A stretch of DNA of 36,290 nt from Amoebophrya sp. AT5.2 (GCA_005223375.1 RXOD01003931.1:1-36290); one strand, 5' to 3'; shown: positions 11,501 to 22,047, counted from the first letter of the stretch. A program made the numbers and translations. Notes: a model not told the origin generated them from the sequence alone.

Positions 11501-12602
11501 CAGCTCCTCACCACGAAAACGACCTAAGCCACCTTTCTACGTCGAAATCGGCGTGGGTCCTGGCGCGATCGAGCACAACACGCGCTTTCTCCGCACCATG
11601 CGCGGGTGGCGGGGCCTGCTGCTGGACAGCCACTACTCCCTTCCGCGCGTGAATCTGCACCAGGAGGTGGTCACCGCGGACAACGTCGTGGACTTGCTAA
11701 CCCAATACGGGGTGCCAGATTCCTCCTCCACCTCGCGACGAGGAGATGATCGCGATGCTGGAAGCGAGTTTGACCTCCTCAGCGTGGACGTCGACGGCGC
11801 AGACTACCATATTGTGCGCGCGATTCTGCTGTCCGAGAAGAAGTACCACCCGAAAGTTGTCGTCGTGGAACACATACACGGCTACGGGTGGCCAGCAGTC
11901 GTGGTCCCCCTGGACGCATGGCTGGTGCCGAAATCTTCTACTGCAATAAAACAACACTCGCAGTCGCACGAGCAGGCGCAGGAGCATCAGGAACTAGAGC
12001 AAAATCACCCGGAGCTTCTACAGGATGCAGCAGATGAGAGAGAGATGAAAGGCGAAGTAGATCAGGACCATACCCACCTGATGCACGCGAGTTCGGCGCG
12101 GGCGCTTCAGGAGCTTCTGAACGCCTTCGGATACAGCCTCGTATACTACGGCGACTTCGATCTTATTTTCGTGCGCCGGGACGAACTCGAACGCGCGCAA
12201 AGCAAGACGAGGTTGGAAATCATGGGGGAAGATGAAGATCAAAATGCTGTCGTAGAAGTCGTGCCCCCAGCGCGACCAGATGAAGTGGCGTTGAGGACAA
12301 CGACTACATTTAGGAATGCGGACAACCTGCTCACCTTGTGCAAACGGTACAAAGCCTCGCTCCGCACAGTCTTGCGCGACATTCGAATACTCGACAACGA
12401 AGACTACTGTAAATTTGAAAGCAATTATCGCTCTCCCTATCGAAATAGTACCCATAGCGGAGATGATCGGTTACTTGATCCACGTGAGGGAATTCAAGGG
12501 TATTCAGATCGCACGCTACAGACCCGCTTCTGGCGCGCTCGCTCGGACGCAAGCCAGCTCTTTTCGGTAGCGCAGCTGCGCGATCCAACTTTTGTGCTGT
12601 GA
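8595..12602 (+). CDS. Large secretory-pathway protein with C-terminal FkbM-type methyltransferase domain
   Basis: This is a single exon of 1335 residues. The first 24 residues are a typical signal peptide (hydrophobic core LLLVRALVATTMATAVAG), so the protein enters the secretory pathway. Residues 25-130 are acidic and disordered. Residues 180-950 are a long, mostly helical region with no family I recognise. From about residue 978 a methyltransferase fold begins: FYVEIGVGPGAIEHNTRFL (SAM-binding loop), then GWRGLLLDSHY, FDLLSVDVDGADYHI near residue 1058, and GYSLVYYGDFDLIFVRR near 1175. This order matches FkbM-like domains, in which SVDVDG is the diagnostic strand. Acidic insertions (about 1110-1160) interrupt the domain. 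A role in modifying glycans or small molecules in the secretory pathway is inference from the signal peptide. The substrate is unknown. Confidence 0.75.
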   Translation: MQRCTCLLLVRALVATTMATAVAGVPLPASDQEHAQAHESPSAPADPVGGVFGKSAWCPAGIVALFPEAEIWRALNDAEEQEIENEHEGGAARQPGPEEGGGNPRPRPRGTSAVGFTSDAVEQEIEIGSLLYSDELLSTVLLSPAAASSEADADESAEPAGAEPEQSGDAAKSTSPKYLYQQPVESLLCAQDYSNNDYDNVWKSVGFLHEIAHYYECGDPFSADLEKVLDGTEAIADSLCSHLEDLAVPCGKSRLVRVFPTTILAEDEDDEEKSGEDRTGEPHDHNLNQSVAGTSVPQEVQDALDKHKLRSVSSHAETMTRTTPLAYGLHAAKEFAAGCLEFGLESQAPSRAAGEEPQASSAFGEAGVKTLLSHFRRVSFVTLLGIAAERAVVRASAARTEAPSTTTVEDDYRGRMIETARRLTALRLALLPTGTTGERNHDAVRASAGVNISADKHQQLLALLPRPRARAAFAKALNLLDGVAHQQQARSGSQKILFVDQQAFKRSTFRTALWHHAERAFQRLSGGEILPSYLVRNFVDATKDRLPADLVHNAPAKQMAAFLRAALVHREGWSDAKVEQARRGLVENFANTMVDRLEAPNATLAYALKDFALWKHGSILHPAPNLRGAFAARRHAYEYLTAFSNGMARGLAAVSSSSLASASANASPKLFFGSAEYQIDIFESLVFGWQAVRTFGIYPEVVLRGYKALTAFLERHQARCKDARNELPVVPRPWSDYAEILLDQLRDLFAQQDGTLPVYYGGGAGGLTMEIRYSCPGPGHRHDENDEDSPSRRPASVQKMLAAECELQRAFRPQGGASIPPSTARRKMINKYNDLFDLWALEPLHADRALVKHSGKHFSHYAQVQILIAEEDPELAFPMLDLVEVDAEELETGERPRDLGDEAVELREVLNAVPVLESETGQLRTTGDVLKVANADFAEDFKDIVLGKIFQVLGLAVEPPSIPASSPEGSSSPRKRPKPPFYVEIGVGPGAIEHNTRFLRTMRGWRGLLLDSHYSLPRVNLHQEVVTADNVVDLLTQYGVPDSSSTSRRGDDRDAGSEFDLLSVDVDGADYHIVRAILLSEKKYHPKVVVVEHIHGYGWPAVVVPLDAWLVPKSSTAIKQHSQSHEQAQEHQELEQNHPELLQDAADEREMKGEVDQDHTHLMHASSARALQELLNAFGYSLVYYGDFDLIFVRRDELERAQSKTRLEIMGEDEDQNAVVEVVPPARPDEVALRTTTTFRNADNLLTLCKRYKASLRTVLRDIRILDNEDYCKFESNYRSPYRNSTHSGDDRLLDPREGIQGYSDRTLQTRFWRARSDASQLFSVAQLRDPTFVL

Positions 12603-12863
12603 ATAATGAACACCAAGTAAAGGCTAAGGCAGCCTTCTCTTAAAAAGCTCGGAATCCTCGCAAAGCTTCGACGATGGATTTTCTTGATGCGGGGAACACT
12701 GAAATAGTCCGTCTTCTTCATCTCACCGACACGGCAGATTTACGAGACAGCTCTTTGAGCTCCACAAGGAGCGCAAGCGTTCAGGGAGCTTAAGCGCTTT
12801 TATATTTATTCTTTGTTCGGTCGCTTTCGTTTTGTTGTCGTTGTCGTTATTAACGAAAGCAAT
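12603..12863. other. Host flank left of the element
   Basis: This is noncoding. A 9-bp inverted repeat (GCTTTCGTT at 12823-12831 and AACGAAAGC at 12852-12860) ends three bases before the element edge and may mark the target site. The three intervening bases are AAT. Confidence 0.5.
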
Positions 12864-13082
12864 AAATATATCAGCCTCGGCTTAACTGTCGCGATTCTTC
12901 TCGCTTGCGCGTGATAGATATTTAGTTGCGCATGAATGAATCCGAATGGTCCCGAGACCGATTGGTCGCGGGTCAAGAGCACCGATTCCGCAGATCATGA
13001 CCGATGGAACCGCTGCATACTTGAGGCACAGCTAAAGCTGCGACTGAATCTCACGAATACGAATGGCCCAGAAAGTCAGCCA
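12864..13082 (-). repeat. Split direct repeat B2 (outer 3' end of the element)
   Basis: This is a 219-bp copy of the B repeat, differing from B1 at one base (C at about 13014, T in B1). It contains an imperfect hairpin at 12951-12972 (CCCG, a mismatch, GACC, a GATT loop, GGTC, then CGGG). The outer edge is at 12864, next to host AAT. Confidence 0.92.
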
Positions 13083-13258
13083 GGCATCGGGAATGAAATG
13101 TGGAGACGCAGTCACGGCCCTTGCTGGAAGCTCGGGACGAATCGGAGAAGTTGTCATGCGACAAACTGGAACTAGTGAAGTGCAGAAAAACGGGAGAGCT
13201 CGAACGAGGCAGAGAGCTCGATGCAGAAAAAACCAACTAAAGGGCGAAGGTGGGAGGG
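13083..13258. other. Unique spacer between repeats A2 and B2
   Basis: These 176 bp have no second copy in the window. There is no coding signature, and G- and A-rich tracts occur on the plus strand. It is the part of the 3' end lying between the two terminal repeats. Confidence 0.6.
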
Positions 13259-13399
13259 TAAAACAGAAAATCGAGCATAAGCTCGATACTCACGAAGTTC
13301 CAAGCCCTTGAGAGTGAGGAATGAACGAATAGCGCAACGGAATGTTCTTGTAATCTTTTCGCGATCAGTCTGCCGGGGCTGGATCAATTTATCCATAAC
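13259..13399 (-). repeat. Split direct repeat A2 (internal copy)
   Basis: This 141-bp segment is identical to 26327-26467. It contains a perfect 7-bp hairpin, ATCGAGC-ATAA-GCTCGAT, at 13270-13287, and the short palindromic motif GGAT-CAATTT-ATCC near its outer end. It abuts B1 without a gap. Confidence 0.92.
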
Positions 13400-13618
13400 A
13401 AATATATCAGCCTCGGCTTAACTGTCGCGATTCTTCTCGCTTGCGCGTGATAGATATTTAGTTGCGCATGAATGAATCCGAATGGTCCCGAGACCGATTG
13501 GTCGCGGGTCAAGAGCACCGATTCCGCAGATCATGACCGATGGAACCGTTGCATACTTGAGGCACAGCTAAAGCTGCGACTGAATCTCACGAATACGAAT
13601 GGCCCAGAAAGTCAGCCA
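13400..13618 (-). repeat. Split direct repeat B1 (internal copy)
   Basis: This is the 219-bp partner of 12864-13082, with one mismatch. It sits between the pol 3' end and A2. The hairpin recurs at 13487-13508. Confidence 0.92.
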
Positions 13619-13932
13619 ACCGATACGAACAGCAACGATGAAGTGGCCGTTCTTGTGCGGGGACAGAGGCGTTGCTTGAAGTGAAACGAAGTAAACTGGT
13701 GCCATTCGGTTCTTGTATTCGTATGGCAGTGGAGTTGTAAACAGAGATGACACAGCCGTGAGAATGGAAGACAATAAGAGTGAAGTGAGGTTCAGTGACT
13801 CAGGACGACAGGTGTTCCTCTTCTCGGAAGGGACGTCGGGCAATAATTTTAAATTAGTTGCGCCCGAGGTACTCCTGGAGTCTTGAGTCAGATGAGCAGC
13901 TGTGCTATAGAACTATGCAGTGAAGGGAGAAT
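13619..13932 (-). other. Region between pol stop and repeat B1
   Basis: About 310 bp without a supported gene, presumably the 3' untranslated part of the pol transcript. Confidence 0.5.
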
Positions 13933-16900
13933 CTACTTCGCGAACAAGCTCGCGGAATACTTGGCGTACATCAGTGGATGTATGTGAAAACTCTTGTACT
14001 GGTGCTGAAAGACGTCGATTGTATACTCGTCCTCCCACATAGTGGACGTGGGGGTCCACCCCATGTGCGTGCACACTGCACATTTGAAGATCACGTGTGC
14101 GGGATTGTCGGATTTCCCGTCTTCGAGCTTTGGGTAGATTCCCAGTTCCGCCGCGCGGATTCTGAACCACAACGCGAGCGCCCTTCGGGGGCCGTAGAGC
14201 GTTGTACCGAGAGTTTTGCAAATTCCTGCTAGATCTGAGATGGTGAATGGGAGCAGATGCTCGTGTACGAGTGCCGCGGGGACAAAGATTTTAAACACTT
14301 CCCCGGGTTTCGGATCGACTTTCACTACTGGCACAGCGACTTCTGCCCATGGCGACATTTGGTCGCGCTTGATCATATCCGGCCGGACGTGGAGGAGGGA
14401 TCGCGGCCGCAATCCGGACTGCATCCAGAGAGAAAAGATCGCCCTCTCCCTGGCTGTAAGCTTGTAGGCCAAGCTCAAGTTGGGCGGCAGCGCCTTGGTG
14501 CTGTCGTGATCGAGCATGAGGGCTCCCAGTCGGGCGAACGTCTGCGCCATGAGGACGCTCGCGTGCGGGTTGTGCTGTTCCAGCACGTTGAGTGCCCTGA
14601 GCCGCATTCCGACCACGGAGACGTAGGCGTCGGGGTTCAAGTAGCCGCAATCCAAGAGGTAGGATCCTATTTTGTGTATTCCGTTCTTTCCGTCTTCATG
14701 GCCTTCTATGGCATGTTTTTAACAGCTGAAATCTGTATTCGAACCAGGGGCTAGTACCAAACTCCTGGAGATCTGCCCAATGGACATTGGGATGATTGTT
14801 TCGCAGCCACTCAGCCTGATCGCGCGACGAGTATCGATCTGGTTCAAAAAACGCCGCCGGCCAGTGTGTTCGACAGTACAACATCCAAATTCGCCATTTA
14901 GAATTTCGATCCGCGAGACCTCCATTGCGCATGTACCAATCCTCGTCTCTCCAGATCGTCAGGATGGATTGACTAGAGAGCGGCCATTCCTTGGCCTGTT
15001 TGCGACCGACGAGAGGTTTCGCGCGCGCGCGTCTGACCTTCTTGTCTTCGAACCACTCGATTTTGAGCTTGGGGTCGTTGTGCCAGTTGTTTTTCTTTCC
15101 GTATTTCTTCACAATCTTGGATACAGGTGGTGCCAATCTCCATCCATGTTTGCGGGCTTCCTGTGTTCAATGAACCAAAACAAAACTCAGCACTGGCTTT
15201 TTTACATTATTATGGGAGGCAGTCTAACTTGAATTGCTGAGTTGCCGTCTTCATCTCATCCGCTACTTCATACAGTATGCGCATTACATCTTCCCTACTT
15301 TCTTCGAACTTGGGATCGTAGATTTCACGGAGGGGCTTCATCATGTCATCCCTTGTACAAGCATCGGCACAGTTTGCGTTGGTGCTTATGTAGCCGTAGA
15401 AGTGGTACGAGTCTGGCAAATGTTCCTGCTGGAAATCATTCAAAACGAAGCAAGCAGCCGACGCTAAAACATTGTCCAGCTGGCCTTTAACTATGCCGTA
15501 CACTGTTGCAACGTTGTCGACATGGGCAATGATGTGATAACGTTGCATCCGCTCCTTCCAGAGGCGTTGTGCGACAGTGACGGCAAGGATTTCGTAGAGG
15601 AGGATTGTGCCATTTCGAAACAGCTCTGGGAGCTCCTTCTGCTTCAGATGCAAAGAGTATCCGACTGCTTCGGAGTTGTGGTCGAAGAAGACTCCGCCCA
15701 AAGCTGCGTGGTCATCTTTAGCCGATGCCGATGCATCGGTCATCAAATGCACGCGACCCTTTTTTGCTGCGAATCTTCTTAAGACAGAGGGCGGCTCGTC
15801 TTCTACTATCTGAGCTGCTTTGCGAATTATGGCGATGGTGTTTTCTCTTACCCTTGCGCTTTCGACTTTTTTGAGGAATTGTCTCTCGTTGCTCGTGAGG
15901 TTGTAGAGGAAGCGGGTGACAGGGATACTGCGCTTATGCTTCCTTGTGAAAAAGGCATGTACTAAGAGCCCCGCTAGCTTCTGGATTTCCTTGAATATGA
16001 AGCCCGTGCCCCCCTTGAATTTTGTAGCGGATTGCGAGAGGATCTCAACGAGACCATCCACTCTTTCGCGTGCTAGCGCTTTCTTTTTCGCCGGGAGGTA
16101 GAAGGAAATCTCATCCTCGGTGGGTGCTGCCATTATGCCTAATATTTCAATTTCCTCTCCGTACTTGCACACTTCTGTCTTTTCTGGCGCTACGGCCACG
16201 CCGAGAATGCTACACAACCGACGCACGGCACACGAATAAACGTGGATGCGCGCGGGGTGTCCGAAAAAAATTACATCGTCTACGTATACGTATGCGGGGA
16301 TACGAAGTAGCGTATTAATGTAATGATTTAACGGTTCGGAGCACGCTGCGCAGAACGCAAAGACCGAATGGACATTGCCAAACGTCATGCAATTCATGCG
16401 CCCGTATCTCATTGCCTCCTTCTTCGGATCGTACAGCATAAATTGATTTTCCTTGGGGTCCCTGACCCCGTATTGCATATACGCCCTATACAAATCAATT
16501 TTTCCGATCGCCGGGACAAATGAGGTCCCGCTGTACTCCGGGTGTGGCAGTGGTAGCGTGCTGATGTCCTTCCACGACATCTTACCTTCGGCTTTGCGCT
16601 TGCGTCCTTGTGTCACGCCCTTAGTAACGTCCCGCCTCGCCTGGTCGTGGGGATCGGTGTACCCCGGATTTAGGCACGTGAGAATGCCTTGAATGATATC
16701 CGGTATTCCCGGAAGAGTAAGGTGTTCAGCGATAGGCGAGCACATTAGGTTACGCAGTTTCTCATTCGCGATGGGACGCGCCTTTTTATAGGTGCCGTCG
16801 TCGAGGACTTTTTGTCCGATCCCGAAGAAAGGAAAAGTGTATTTATCGGGATCTAGCTCATTTTCTTGGAGCTCTACTCCGAGGACGCCGCCAAGCAGAT

Positions 16901-17627
16901 CAACCACCGCGGCGGCGCTCCGATCCTGCACGTCCTTGGTCTCGAAGGCGTAGGGGCCGCTCCTCATCTTTGTTTTCTCGGCCATGGGAATGTTGTAGTC
17001 GACTTCTCCTTCTTGTACTTCCTCATACCTTTCGATCGTTCGGTAAGGGTTTCTTCACTACGGTTGGTTCCGATAATTGAAGCCACAACAAGAAAAAAGT
17101 GAACGGAATACAACGAGAAATAAAATAAGAATTTTGCTTCAGCGATCGCACCTTGCGACTTCATCGTCAGTGAGCTTCCTGCCATTCCATGCCCCGTAGA
17201 TGGGGAGCTTCCCGTGGACGTCAAACCCTTTATTCACCCTCCCTTCTTTTGCGAAGAGCATGGCTCTACGTCCCTCGTCGAGGTACTCGGTCGTTCTTCC
17301 GAGATGCCCCCAGACCCATGAGTTCATCTGCCTCGTTTTGTACTCGGTATCGTAGTTGACGTAGGACTTGTTGATGTCCACTATGTGCGGCAGCCGCGCT
17401 TCTTCCCATTCGTTCATGATTTTCTTCACCGCGCTCATATCGAGTAGCTCTTCGAGGTCGGTGAGGGTTTCGTTTAGGCGTCCCGCCTCTTCACGTGCTA
17501 TTCGTTCATCTTCTTCTTCCTTCCGCTGTCGCTTCGCGGCCTTCTCCTCGGCTTCCGCCTTCTTTTGGGCGAAGAGGGTTCGCACTTCTTCGAAGGCCTC
17601 TCTTCTCGGTTTCGAGAGGACCGCCAT
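13933..17627 (-). CDS. pol: Pol: reverse transcriptase - RNase H - tyrosine recombinase, four exons
   Basis: Minus-strand exons 17627-17152, 17028-15229, 15137-14758 and 14666-13933 join to 1129 residues. Residues 1-60 are a charged helix. The RT core includes GKIDLYRAYMQYG and the YVDD active-site box near residue 407. RNase H follows, with its D-E-D-D set in HLMTDAS (about 584), LYEIL (637), HVDN (665) and NCADACTR (718). The C-terminal part is a tyrosine recombinase. Its box I Arg lies in SGLRPRS (about 975), a YGPRR motif stands where HxxR is usual, then GW, and a likely nucleophile Tyr in WEDEY (about 1099). RT-RNase H-YR in this order defines DIRS-order retrotransposons. The introns (123, 91 and 91 nt) are GT-AG. 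The first joins DDEVA to RYEEVQ and the third joins LQEF to GSYLLD, both smoothly. The middle one (15138-15228) is less certain. ATG 17627 follows an in-frame stop. The bulk of the call is secure. Confidence 0.88.
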
Positions 17628-18373
17628 CGTGGCGGTCAGCCCGGTGCGTTAGCGGCTGCGAATCTTACATTTTGCTCGACTTGTGAATGGTTTATTAATG
17701 AAGAATTAAGAAGGACGTAATGGACTCACCTGGATTTTGGAATTTTCACACAAGAGATTAGGTGCGTGCGGTTTGTTTTCTTTCCGATTTGCGAGTGAAA
17801 AAGATGTATTTGTGATCGATGCGCGAACCTTCCGCTCCCGATGATGGTTCGACGATCCCCCCACGCCCTCGCGACGTCTCGATCACTCGCTACGACGCCC
17901 ACGACTCAAATCGAACGATGAGACCGAAGCCTATGTGCTCACATACTTCGAATCCCGAACTTTCTTCTTCGCGAAAGGCGCAGTCCGTTATGCGACTTGC
18001 ATCGTTCCCTTTTTTCTTTCATACATGGATGCGTCGCAAAAAACAAATTTAAATTGTTGGTAGCAGTTGTTCGCCAGGATCAAGGCCATGCGACAATTTC
18101 CGGAATGTGCATAGGTTTCCGTTCTTCAGCATGTATATCGCTATACAATGGCGCGCGATTGCACCGCTGTACAATGGCGCGCGGTCTTCTTGTTTCATCT
18201 CTTCTTTGAAGTAAAAATGATTTTACATGACCCGCCGTGCGGGTTTTTCGTGGTAGCTTTTATTGCACCCCCCTTGACCATAGCTGGGGGGAAACCTTAT
18301 TTCGTTGTAAGTAGTCAACAATCGGCCCGCACCAAGGGCGTCTTCTTCAATGAGAATGAAAAATTCCAAGAAA
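17628..18373 (-). other. Spacer between gag-like gene and pol
   Basis: About 745 bp without a gene. On the plus strand it holds a 14-bp direct repeat, TACAATGGCGCGCG, at 18144-18157 and 18170-18183. It also holds a perfect hairpin, ACCCGC-CGT-GCGGGT, followed by a T run (18230-18248). It probably contains the gag 3' region and a pol promoter or leader. Confidence 0.5.
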
Positions 18374-21300
18374 CTACGCATTTGCGTCTTTCGGTTCGTC
18401 ATCACATGGCGTGCAGTACTGTTCCGTGAATGCATGATCCCACTCACAATCACTTCCTTTCCGACACGACAGGACCTTCTTGTCTTTCTTGCCTAATATC
18501 TTGTATATGCCGGCACCGTGGACTGGACACGACTTCTTATCATTATACATCTTGAGGGCTTCTCCGTACTCCTTCTTTGCCTTCTTTGCTACCTCCGGTA
18601 GCGCCGCCAGCTGCAGACTGGTCAGTCCTTTGCCGGCTCCCTTCTTTCCACCTCCTTTGGTTTCCTGATCTTTCCCACCGGGTGGGTTTTGCGGATCGAT
18701 GTAGTTTCTGTCATACTCGCCTTTCCCGACCTGGTCGTGCTGGTAGCTTTGCTGATACTGGTAGTGGTGGTCGTATTTTCCTCCATATTTTCCACTGTTT
18801 TTGTTGTTCCAGTCGTATTTGCTGCCTTTGTCTCCGGGCTTCTTCCCGTACTTGCCTCCTCCTTTCGTATTTCCTTTTCCGTATTTTCCACTCCCTTTGT
18901 AGTAGGGTGAGTCCCACTGCGATCGGTCGCCCGGGTTCTTGCCTTTCTCCCCTTTCTTTTCCTTCTGATTCGGATCGCGCTCAACAGGATACACATCCTT
19001 CGCCCAGTCGCCTATCAGCGAGATGAGCATGTCCACTGTCGTGTTGGGGAGGAGGCGTGTCATGAACCGATCGGCTAGTAAGAGTACTGCGTGCGTTTTG
19101 CTCCTCCTTTTGTCGTAGTCAGTAAAATGTTTGTGCAGGCCCTGCGCCATGATTCTGGAGATGAATGAGGCGAAGTTCACTTGCGCGGTGAGAGGATCGG
19201 CCTGCCACAGCGGGGTCAGCACGTAGAGCAAGATCACGATGACTTCTGAAAACAGGTAGTTTCTGCTCATCTTCTCGGCATGCTTGGTGGGGGCAGCCTG
19301 AGGATCAAAATTCGACTTCGACGAGTACGGCAACACATCTTGCTTGACTCCCCTCGCCAGCTGCTGAATCTCGGAGAACTTCACTTCCGTCATCGGTTTC
19401 CCATCCATGCCGGTGAGCCCAGCAAAAATGAGATGCTCGCGGCCTAAGCTGCTTTTGGTCCTGTCGTGATGTTTCAATGCAAATTGGTGCTTGCAGTGGA
19501 CGGAAGAACAAGATTTTCCGTGAAAGAAGAAATCAATACACGAGACACCACCACAAGAGATAGAAATAGAGAAGAAGTTGGCGCGGCAGCATGAAGTACC
19601 ACTTGATCATGCTTTTGAACACTTCCAGGGTGGCTGAGAGTTCTGAATGCCTCCAGCACTCCTTCATCTTGGAGATGGCGGGCCAAGGTACCGACGCCGG
19701 CTCGGCTACGTATGCGTTCGTCAACCGCTTGACGTGCTGTTCCTCCAAAAGGCCACTCATGGCCAGCTCCGCATACATGCGGCACAGTTTGTCGAGCGGT
19801 ATTGTTTCGGCTTGTGTTGTGATCGCCTGTGCCGTGGAGTGGAGGGTGAGGGCATATAGCCGCGGATGCTTCGCGACGCGCTGCGTCCTCACTCCCTGTT
19901 CTTGATCCAGGCTCACCTGACCGAGCAGGGTTTCGATGTCCTCCCCCATTTCGCGGCACAACCGCGCATTAAGGTTGCCGTGGCGGTCGATGATGGCGCT
20001 GTCCCAGTACTCGACTGGAATTCTTTCGTCTTCGCGGAACGGCCGTTGATAATCATCCGGGTCGCCTTCGTCCAAGAAGGGGCGCGCGGATCATCTCTTT
20101 CGTGACACCATCGATTCCTACTCCGACGGTTCGTTCCGGCAGTACGAGGATCGGACTCCGCCGCTGCAGCGACTGCGCAAGCGCGCTCTGATTCTGTTTC
20201 AATCTTAGCTCTGCCAGCTCCTGCATACACGACTTCCCTGTGATTTCGTCGATGGTAGGAATCCTGCCGTTTTTCGCGTACTGCTGAGTCGCGTATACGC
20301 TTTCATTTCGCATTTGGCGGATGATGTTAGCTTCCTCCGGCGTTAGTCCCGGCGGGAGGCTCGTCGCTGCTGTCGTGGTCGCACTCGCGGTGCTCGGTGC
20401 TGCAGGCGCCCCTTTGCCGCCTTTGCCGCAGCCTGGATTTGGCGGCCGGGTTGTTTATCACAGGGACTCCTTTTCCTGCGCCTGGCGCGGGCGGTGCGTT
20501 CAAGTAGTTTGAGTTGAAGCCCGTGCTCTGGTAGTAGTCGACTCCTCCGAAACCGTCCCAGTTGACTGGTTCCCCCGCACCTGGTTGCGGTTGCTGTTGT
20601 GCGCCGGCTTGATCGGTAGCCATCATTTCTGCGTCCGCCTCGACTTGGGCTGTAGCTTCCCACTGCTCGAAGTATCGCGCCTTCGGGAAGTCCTTCCAGG
20701 GGGGGAAATCGCTGGATTCGTTGAATGGTTCTTCATCGACTTCCATTCCGTCTCCTCCGACCACCACTTTCGGCGGGGGCTGGAACATGTCGTAGAAGCT
20801 CTCGATGCGCTGAGCCACCATCTCTGCGCCGCGGCCATGAAACGGCCACACCGAGCAGCTCGCCATCGCCTTGATAGACTCTTCCGGTAGTGGCATCAGG
20901 TCGCTCCACTTGCTCAGCTGATTCGTGACGTTGTACTGCACTTGATCTGTGCCTGTTTTTAAAATGAATGCAGTGAAATCAGATGTGCCTCTCGATGGTA
21001 CTAAGGGGTTCTCACCAGGACGAGCGAATAAAAAGAAATAAAACCTGCAATGAGGAAGAACTTGTGGACGTCGTCTTCGTCCAAGAGTGGCATTTTGACG
21101 ATGACTTTCGCTCGGAAGCAGCACCACATCCGGTGGGCGATCCGCGGCTTGTAAATCCCTTCCTGGGTGAGCAACAACTTCAACGGGAGCGGCCAGCACG
21201 CGGCCGGGCCGAAGATCTCGCCGAAGACTGCCAGTATCGCTGCGAATTGTTCTGTCGCCATCATCCCCTCGGGGCCGAGAAACCGCGCCGCGACGATGAG

Positions 21301-22047
21301 GTCTTTTCCGAACTTTGCTGTTGCTGCTCGCTTGTTGCCGTCGAGGGTCATGAAACAACAGAAGCGCGTTAACGCGGCGATTGCCGTGGCCGCCAGGTTT
21401 TCACCCCAGGCCTCACTTTCTTCATCGGCAACTTCGACCGGGTAAGCAGGAGTACTCGATTGGAGTGCCGACAATAAGTTGCCGCACACACCGTTTGGTG
21501 TTGCTCGGATGTACTTCCTCGGGGCCTCCTCGATTGCTTCGAGTAACTGCTGTTGCTCTTGCCAGTACGCTTCGGCATTTTCACGTATCTTCTTGACCGT
21601 CGCCCCCTTCACGTGTGCCCCGAACGTGACGCGCTCGTCGAACATGTCGGCCACCAAATTCTGATGTGCCTTGTCGTCGATCTTGCTGTCGATCTGCTGC
21701 GCGGCTTCCTGGAGTCTCGCGTAGTTCTCCTTGAAGTAGGCTTCAGGATCGAACGTGTTTTCCTCCATGCCGAAGCTCTTGCGCTTCTGGCGCAGGTTCT
21801 GTACTGCTTCCTCCTGCTCTGGTGTTAGGCCGCTCATTGCGACATCCTTGAACTCTTGGAGGCGTTGCGAGGATGATGATGCGCCGCCCTGCTCGATCGC
21901 AGATGTGCTTCCTCCCAACAGGTTCGTCGCAGCTGAGAGTAGTGTGCTCCCTTTCTTCTGGGCTCCTTTCTGCCCTTTGTTGGGTGCCGGCGGGCGGCCG
22001 TCCTCTCCTGGTCGCGGCGAAGAATTTTTCGTCGTCTCAGACTTCAT
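18374..22047 (-). CDS. gag: Gag-like structural protein with CCCH-like zinc motif, multi-exon
   Basis: Proposed minus-strand exons 22047-21045, 20952-20554, 20432-20109, 20065-19600 and 19460-18374 join in frame to 1092 residues. The introns at 20953-21044 (92 nt) and 19461-19599 (139 nt) give smooth joins (FFLIAG to TDQVQY; KSMIKW to TKSSLG). Those at 20433-20553 and 20066-20108 are weaker and could instead be +1 frame changes. The N-terminal part is basic and Ala/Gln-rich. The middle is helical (for example FASFISRIMAQGLHKHF), as in capsid domains. A Gly/Tyr/Lys-rich low-complexity stretch follows (about 18650-18950). At the C-terminus, C-x20-C-x5-C-x3-H (ending SCRKGSDCEWDH) resembles a CCCH finger with a long first spacer, in place of the CCHC knuckle common in Gag. 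Position upstream of pol, basic low complexity and a zinc motif support Gag; no sequence family is recognised. ATG 22047 is the first plausible start. Confidence 0.6.

Noticed and set aside
12864..13618. Simple tandem satellite
   Set aside because: The two 219-bp copies alone suggest a tandem repeat, but the A copy at 26327-26467 and its exact edges show split direct repeats of a retrotransposon.
12936..13684. Two similar plus-strand frames (12936-13175 and 13472-13684)
   Set aside because: They look like duplicated small genes but are just the 219-bp B repeats read in an open frame; both are part of the element's non-coding ends.
14740..14758. T-loop-like GGTTCGAATAC on the minus strand
   Set aside because: No acceptor stem or anticodon arm around it, and it lies in a pol intron; not a tRNA.
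18230..18248. Hairpin followed by T run
   Set aside because: Looks like a bacterial intrinsic terminator, but the window is eukaryotic and the orientation is opposite to the genes beside it.
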